Shown here one piece after another: positions 57,807 to 64,000 of a DNA stretch of 64,000 nucleotides. Positions within the stretch are counted from its first letter, which is position 1, and every line of letters begins with the position of its first letter. A model generated the notes under the pieces. The model did not search any database, was not told the DNA's origin, and saw only the letters and a program-made list of their open reading frames with translations. Source of the DNA: Benincasa hispida. Its lineage: Eukaryota; Streptophyta; Magnoliopsida; Cucurbitales; Cucurbitaceae. The stretch covers positions 89,318,884-89,382,883 of the forward strand of contig NC_052357.1 in assembly GCF_009727055.1 (NCBI RefSeq). The letters are read 5' to 3'. The translations under genes were made by a program, and so were the position numbers.

Positions 57807-59829
57807 CAACAGACGCATTAATACAGCGTACGGGGAAAAAATAATAAAATATTTTCAAATGACCGATTTAATTTTTTTTTTAATGCGGCATACGGAGCTA
57901 AAAAAATAATAAAATATTCCCGAATGCATCTGTTCAAGAGGCGCATTTGGATGAGGACAAAAAAACTACCCCTTTTTCCTAAATAAGTTGGAAACCACCC
58001 CTTTTCCCAATTAACTTTCAAAACCACCCCTTATCTAAACAATCACAATTTAAAAGAAGGGAAAATAAAGAGAAGGGATACATAGCAGTGATGTGGCAGA
58101 GGGTATTGTTGTCAAATGAGCCATCACACTCGATTATATTTATAACCGTAACATTATTAGTTGGAGAGGCGGAATTTGAGGTTTCATTCTAAAAAATGGC
58201 AAAATCACCTAAGAATAAGAATTATGGCAACTCATGTGACATGCACATGACCACAAATTTCTAAAAGCCCGATTTGTCCTTGCCTTGTTCGTAGATGTTG
58301 TAATTCTAAAATAGAAAACAATCGAAGTATATATACAGGGTAATTGTTGATATTTGTCAAAGACAACTACCCTCCTAATTTTGCTCATGTAGTTAATATA
58401 ATCTCTATATTTTATTATTATTTGAGATTCTATTTAATCACTTTTCGAATTTATATCTCACCTTAATAAAATATCGAAATTTTTCTACCAAATTTATATT
58501 TGAAATATCCATATATTATTAAAACTTTGTTTATCCATATATTTTATTCAAATCTCTATTTTTTTTCCATAATTGTATACATACATTTTTAATGAATTAA
58601 CAATATATTTCTCACATTTTTAATAAATTAGTTGTATGTGCTATTTTTTTATATTATTTTAACGTTTTGGGAAAAGAAATATCACTTCATAAAAAATGAT
58701 TATGCATTGATTGCACGAGAATCAATTGGATTGTTACTCTATACATTGCCAGTTTTTGCTGTAACTTTACATTAGTATTTGATTTAAAATAAACCAATCT
58801 CTTCCTCATTTTTCTCTCTTTTGAAATTGAAATTTATTTTTAATATAAAAATTAGATTTTGATAACTAAATTGATTTAAAATAAACCAATCTCTTCCTCA
58901 TTTTTCTCCCCTAATGATTCAAATTAGCTATTTGTTTTGATTTGATTTAACAACTTTTCGAAAATAGTTAGAATTGATCAATATTTAATTTATTTATTAT
59001 CATTTGGATTTTAATTTTATTATCAAATTAGATTTTATCTAACTACTTATCGATTTTTTTTAATCAGAATAAACAAAAACTTTTTTCTCTCCAATTTATA
59101 TTTGAATTTATTTTTTATTATTAAATTTGATTATTCCAACATACTTTTGATTTGTTTATATGTTTGTTGAATTTATTTTTTATTATCAAATTTGATTATA
59201 TCCAATTAACTTTGGATTTTTTTATATGTTTGTTACAAATTCAATTGATCTGAATATTTTTTAATTATTTTATACATATTGTTATCAAATTAATTTGATC
59301 TTTTTTTCTTTATATTTTCGATGTTTTCAATTTTTCATATACAAACATGTAAAAATGGCTGGTTGGACCTAAAAAGAAACAATTGTTCATATACAAACAT
59401 GAAGATGATGAGACTCCCGGTTTAGTGTCAAACGCAATCATACTTCCAATGGTCATATCGTCATGAAGTTGCAATTCCTTAACATATTCACTTGCTAACA
59501 ACAAACTACTTTACTACTAAAATCAACTTTGCTCTTTCTCACCTTGGAGTTTTTAATTTTCCTTCTGGAATATTTAGATACTATGTATTTGTGGATACTA
59601 TGTATTTGTTCGTGTTGTTTTTGAAGCGGTGTATTTCTACATTTTCATTTGTAGGTTGTTTTAGGGTAGTTTTGTCATTTACTAATTAGTACTTTTTATT
59701 ATATAAATTTGTTTTGCTATTTTTATAATTTTGAAACTTTTTTGCCATTTTCCCAAATGAAACTTTAAAATTTGTTGTTTCTCTTGTTATCCTTTATTGG
59801 TTTCTATTGAAGTGTGACCCGCCATTTTA
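57807..59829. other. AT-rich intergenic DNA with short direct repeats
   Basis: No gene seen. Local direct repeats: two copies of 'CGTACGG...AAAAAATAATAAAATATT' (57828 and 57885 area), two copies of 'GATTTAAAATAAACCAATCTCTTCCTCATTTTTCTC' (58780 and 58872 area), and two copies of a unit with 'TTATTTTTTATTATCAAATTTGATTAT' (59108 and 59172 area). Confidence 0.55.
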
Positions 59830-62186
59830 AGCCCTAGAGGTCCGTCCCAAAAGGTCAATTCTAAGGGGAAAATCCGATTGGGACAAAACCTAAAGCGACC
59901 CTATCCATTTCTGGAGTTCGTCTTAATATTGACCAATTGCACAAAACCCTTCCTAAGGGGACCACTACCAAGGTGACACGAGGGCATACGGAATGATCTC
60001 ACGGTGTGAACCAATGACAGAGACCATAGGACGTGTTGACCAGCGTCGACCTTTACCACTTACTATAAAACACTCTCTATCCACCTTGATATTGACTCAT
60101 GCAAACACCATCCTAAGGGGATGCAATCCTGGGGCATCTCAAGGCCAAGCACGAAATCTCACGGTGTGAACATACAGGGAAAACATGAGTGGAATCATAG
60201 ACATATCTGATATTCTCCTCCTCCCACTGAGTATTTTATACCTAGGTTTAGTTTACACTTAGAAAAAACACGGCTAAGGATTTTAACTAAGTGACTTTAG
60301 GTTTCCCCAAGAATAACTTTTACCTTGGATAGTTAAAAAACTTTTGATCATCATCCATTAAACTCTTTCACGGAAGTCTTTGACCAAAAACGTCACATGC
60401 CTTTTTGAAAATCTATCTAATTCACCTTTCCAGGTAGGTTCCCAGGTAGGAGTGTTACAGTTTCCGTCAACTTAAGAACCCTAGCCTAGCCAAAACCCAC
60501 CTTAGACAAAAGGTCCCTTATAGATAGGTTTACAACAAATTTAATCTTTTATTCCAACAAATTTAATCCTATTAAACCGATTTTAAAAGATTAATCTAGG
60601 TTATTAAACTCTTTAGAACTATTTGAACTTAGGTTTATCTCAATCCAATTTTAAAACCCTTTTAAAAATCTTGAATTCACCCTAAGTTCACATGCAACTC
60701 TGAATTATTGATTTTAGGTTTAATTTTCTTTATAACACTTATAAACAGAAACAACCATCACAATGCAAAGCTAACAATACAAGGCATTCATAACGATTAT
60801 AAACAGCCTAAATGTCATGCTCAATGCATTGTCCATTCATTGCTACTTCTTTTATATAACACTTATACAAAAATCGCAATGAAACGAGCAAGACATGCTT
60901 CCATTCACCCTTAGACTATAACACTTATAATAAAAGGATTATGCTTGATAATGCTCACTGCATGCAAAATATAACTCTTATATTTCATGATGCATGCGCA
61001 TGCTTTCAAATAATTTCTTCATGATAGATTATAACATTTACAATACATGATGCATGAATAATTGCACAACCTAAGGTGGGTTTTGAACTATATGACAAAC
61101 ACTTTGACATATAAGCACCATACATCACATGTATAAGCAATCACAGTTGATGAACCGGGTAAAATTGCCTTAAAACACAAAAAAGGAAAGCTAACTATTA
61201 AAAATACAAGGAGTCTCCAGTTCAAATAGGTGAACCGAGTCTTGTATCGTTTGGCAAAGCATCGCTTCTCCAACCATCCATCGTATACTAAGAACCCCGC
61301 GATCGTCTACACGATAAAACAAACTCTTTGCTCTATTGCTTACCAGCGCTCCCAGAGTTAAATGATCGTTTAGCTTTTACTAAACGATCGTCTAGAAAAA
61401 TCCAAATGATCGTTTAGCTATTACAACACGATCGTGTACCTTTACTAAGCGATAAAGTCTGAAGTACATGATCGCTTAGTGCGCTTCGCACGATGCCCGC
61501 CTTCCGCGATCGTCTAAGCGGCTACGATGCCGCGAAGCACCATCGCCTAAACGATCTCTTAGCTAGCGTCTCCATATTGCATAAGCGCGATCGCATAGGT
61601 TGTAACTAAGCGATGAAGCTTGCTAACTATGTGATCGTCTAGCGCATGCCTTCTACTAAACGACGAGAATCGCATGCTCCCACTACGATCGCCTACCTCC
61701 AACGCCTACGTGATCGCGAGACCAACGCTACACGATATGGTAAACGATTTACTCCATCACTTAGCATTAGCTAAATGATCAATTAGAAAATACTATACGA
61801 TCGTCTAGAACGAAATATCTAAACGATCGCTTAGTTAAATCCCAATGATCATTTACCTGAGGCTACACGACCCAACCAACTCTTAATCTTCTTTTTCGTT
61901 GAGAACAGCATCGCCATACGTCAAAGCTTCATCACGAACGACTCGATGAGCTCAAACTTTTTGAATTACAGACTCGATTTCAAAGTTAATTTCACCCAAA
62001 AACATAAGGGCCCTTACAATTAACACTTTGTAATATCGAAAGCTTTAACAAAAAGCAATTTAAGCCCGAAACGTTCATCAAAATCATCCACAAATGCAGA
62101 AAACGGTTAACTACAAATGCAGAAACCCACCGTGACTGTAAAAAACGTTCAATTCAGATCTATAATTTGGAATATCAGAGAACCTA
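59830..62186 (-). mobile_element. Leader/internal part of an LTR retrotransposon running off the right edge
   Basis: This is non-coding DNA between the primer-binding site (62187) and about 59830. It holds two diverged leader repeats (about 59932-60085 and 60086-60235, with 'CAC.A.CC.TCCTAAGGGGA' and 'ATCTCACGGTGTGAAC') of the type seen at 8461-8870, and a cluster of CGATCG motifs (61290-61860). No gag or pol is present before the AT-rich DNA starts, so the 3' part is missing. Confidence 0.65.
61290..61870. repeat. Cluster of (A)AACGATCG(T)(C)TTAG-like motifs
   Basis: More than a dozen variants such as AAATGATCGTTTAGC, ACTAAACGATCGTCTAG, ACTAAGCGAT, CCTAAACGAT and TCTAAACGATCGCTTAG are scattered in irregular order. 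The segment is less AT-rich than its flanks. The motif equals the core of the 22-bp repeats at 57573-57806. Confidence 0.75.
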
Positions 62187-62198
62187 GCTCTGATACCA
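62187..62198 (-). other. tRNA primer-binding site (initiator Met type)
   Basis: The minus strand reads TGGTATCAGAGC, the standard plant initiator-Met tRNA primer site, two bases away from the LTR end. It fixes the minus orientation of this element and of its LTR family. Confidence 0.9.
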
Positions 62199-62200
62199 CT

Positions 62201-64000
62201 TGAAGGAAATCGGAAGCGGGATTTCCATGAGCAGCGGAACAAGACTATTCCAAATTACAATCATGAATCAACAAAGCATTTACAGTCGACTTCAAACAAA
62301 CGGTTATGCGATTCATACATAAATTACAACATGTAAAATAGAAAGGAACGGAAAGTAAAACTCTACACATATAGGCAGAAGCATCTCCACGCTCCGATGC
62401 GCAACTCTGATCGAACAACAATAACCACAAGCGCCCGATCTACACGATCGACACCTACAGAAACATCGACGCTCAACACTTCGCGCTTCGTGTCATCAAC
62501 GATCTCCTCGTCACGAACTCTTCCGCAACACGAACGAACATCTGCACTCAATGCTCAGCAACAGACGGCCCCCCAGAAAACCTCGGAGCGGTGTCGAGTA
62601 GAGTCTTGACACCGAACCAACAGGCAACTCTGTAATTTTTCTGGCTGTGAGAATAGAGGATAGCGCGACTCTCGCTCGGGACTTTGTGTGAGGCAGACGA
62701 AATGGAGGAAAACAACGTCAGCGTACAGGACTCGGGCCAAGTGGGAGATGCGGAGACCGGTAAATCTCGTATAGGTCGATGCCCAAATGTTTAGATAAAG
62801 CTATGTGAATCGTCTAAGAAAAAGCTATGTGAACGTTTAGCACTGCTCATGAGGATTTTCGTTTAGAAGTTCTCGGTCTGTCGCGTACAGATCTTATCAC
62901 GATCATGTACCGGTAGTTTGGGCAGCGATTGTCCTAGCAAGCTGATGCGAATGTTTAGTAAAACACTGCACGATCTTTGTAGCTCGCCTATTCGCGTCGT
63001 TTAGTAAATCTGTATTTACTTGACGACTTATGTGAGTTTCTTTTCGCGGAAAGAAAAACTCAAAATCCTTTTCAAACTTTTGTGGAAGAAAAATTCCTTT
63101 TTCAAAAATAGGAAACACTTTCCTTTGAATACTCACATTACCTGATCCAATAACTACCCCACTTACTTTGGTTATTTAAAAGAAAAGGAATTAATTAATC
63201 TAATAATAATAATTATTATAAAAACATAATTATAACCATTATCATACTATATTTATAATCTATAGTTTTTAATATTTCATCTCAAATGAATATATAAACC
63301 ATAGTTCTTTTTTTATCCATGGTATCTTATATAAATCTCATTTACATCAATCCTCCACTAGATGTATCTCATACATCATACCGATTATTATCATATGTGA
63401 TCAAAATACCTCTTGTCAATTTGAACATTTCAAAATCAACACAAGAACTGATCCTCAACAGAATCCAAGGCTAGCAAGGGGACCTCATGGACCTATAGAT
63501 CCGAATTCTTCCAATGGTACGTGAATAACTTATTAAACTCTTTTAGTCACGAGATCCACCATCCATTAATCGCCAGGCACTCCACTAAAGACCGACAGCT
63601 GAACTCTCCTCACTATAGATATATTATGTTGTCCATCTTAACCAGCAGTGTGACAACTCTTCAACAGATCGCTCGTAAGTACAATTGGGCCAATAACCGT
63701 TATGCCCCTGTAGTTACATCTGTCTCCTTAAGTACCACGGATCCCTCTAATGAACATAAGTCAAAGTCCTGCTATGACTGAGTCTTCTCTTCCAAAGAGA
63801 AGTTGTGGCCACTATGTTCAAGCCTCGGAATCAGCCCTTAAGGGATCTCTACTTAACTCTGCTTCGGGAAAGGAGTGAATTTCATCTTGTGGATTGAGTT
63901 CCCAGCTTTCTAGATCAGATAAGTCTCAATCTGGCCACTCTCACCCATACTAATCAAAGGACTACTTTCAAAGGCAAGAGTTCACAAAACACTTAGGGTT
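62201..64000 (-). repeat. 5' LTR (incomplete at window edge)
   Basis: On the plus strand it starts TGAAGGAAATCGGAAGCGGG and aligns from about 63440 with the other LTRs of the family. The outer end (…CAACA) lies beyond 64000. The inner 700 bp are GC-richer and differ from the related LTRs. An open stretch at 62397-62609 has no recognisable domain and I do not call it a gene. Confidence 0.8.

Noticed and set aside
62397..62609. Plus-strand frame rich in Thr/Ser/Arg
   Set aside because: It is part of the LTR next to the primer-binding site, has no recognisable domain and overlaps equal frames on the other strand.

Overview
The window is nuclear DNA of a flowering plant. It is AT-rich, carries one intron-rich receptor-kinase gene with a plant-specific domain order, and most of the rest is plant transposons (Ty1/copia, CACTA, PIF/Harbinger-like, Mutator-like). 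The copia gag and LTR types remind me of cucurbit genomes, but I cannot prove the species from sequence alone. Layout: 1-10.8 kb is a mosaic of broken LTR retrotransposons. It holds an LTR remnant, copia RNase H plus 3' LTR, a reverse-strand reverse transcriptase fragment, a DUF1985-like fragment and a 6.4-kb gag-only LTR element. 10.8-16.4 kb is AT-rich intergenic DNA with a candidate MITE and three decayed LRR exons (13439-13821) that are paralogous to the gene downstream. 16449-29927 is the only host gene: a 24-exon LRR/malectin receptor-like kinase of the LRR-VIII-2 type, about 995 residues, with phases that match at every junction. Its introns carry at least four insertions: MITEs in introns 1 and 23, an inverted-repeat element in intron 2, and a small LTR element with a perfect 5-bp target-site duplication in intron 18. 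The 3' splice site of exon 23 reads GCGG where GCAG is expected, so the allele or assembly may be defective in the kinase domain. 30.0-44.2 kb is a nest of transposons. A reverse-strand copia element (30954-44171) was entered by a forward-strand copia element (31556-37732), which was entered by a solo LTR (32710-34312). The outer element was entered separately by a PIF/Harbinger-like element (38426-40051). Inside the solo LTR lies a perfect 38-bp back-to-back Tn5 mosaic end, a library artefact and not plant DNA. 44.9-51.2 kb is a CACTA (En/Spm) element with subterminal repeats, a deleted TNP2-type transposase and a nearly intact second gene; a second CACTA end and an assembly gap follow. 51.9-54.7 kb is a relative of the outer copia element, with a 79-bp duplication around a single N. 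54.7-57.8 kb holds a fold-back element and then a long inverted duplication of a Mutator-like transposase 5' region with 22-bp tandem repeats. 59.8-64 kb is the leader, primer-binding site and LTR of another reverse-strand LTR retrotransposon that runs off the window. The only plausible working gene is the receptor kinase, which should sit in the plasma membrane with LRRs and malectin outside and a kinase inside. Everything else is mobile DNA, most of it dead. The most unusual structure is the Mutator-derived hairpin at 56.56-57.6 kb, which resembles in design a hairpin-RNA silencing locus.
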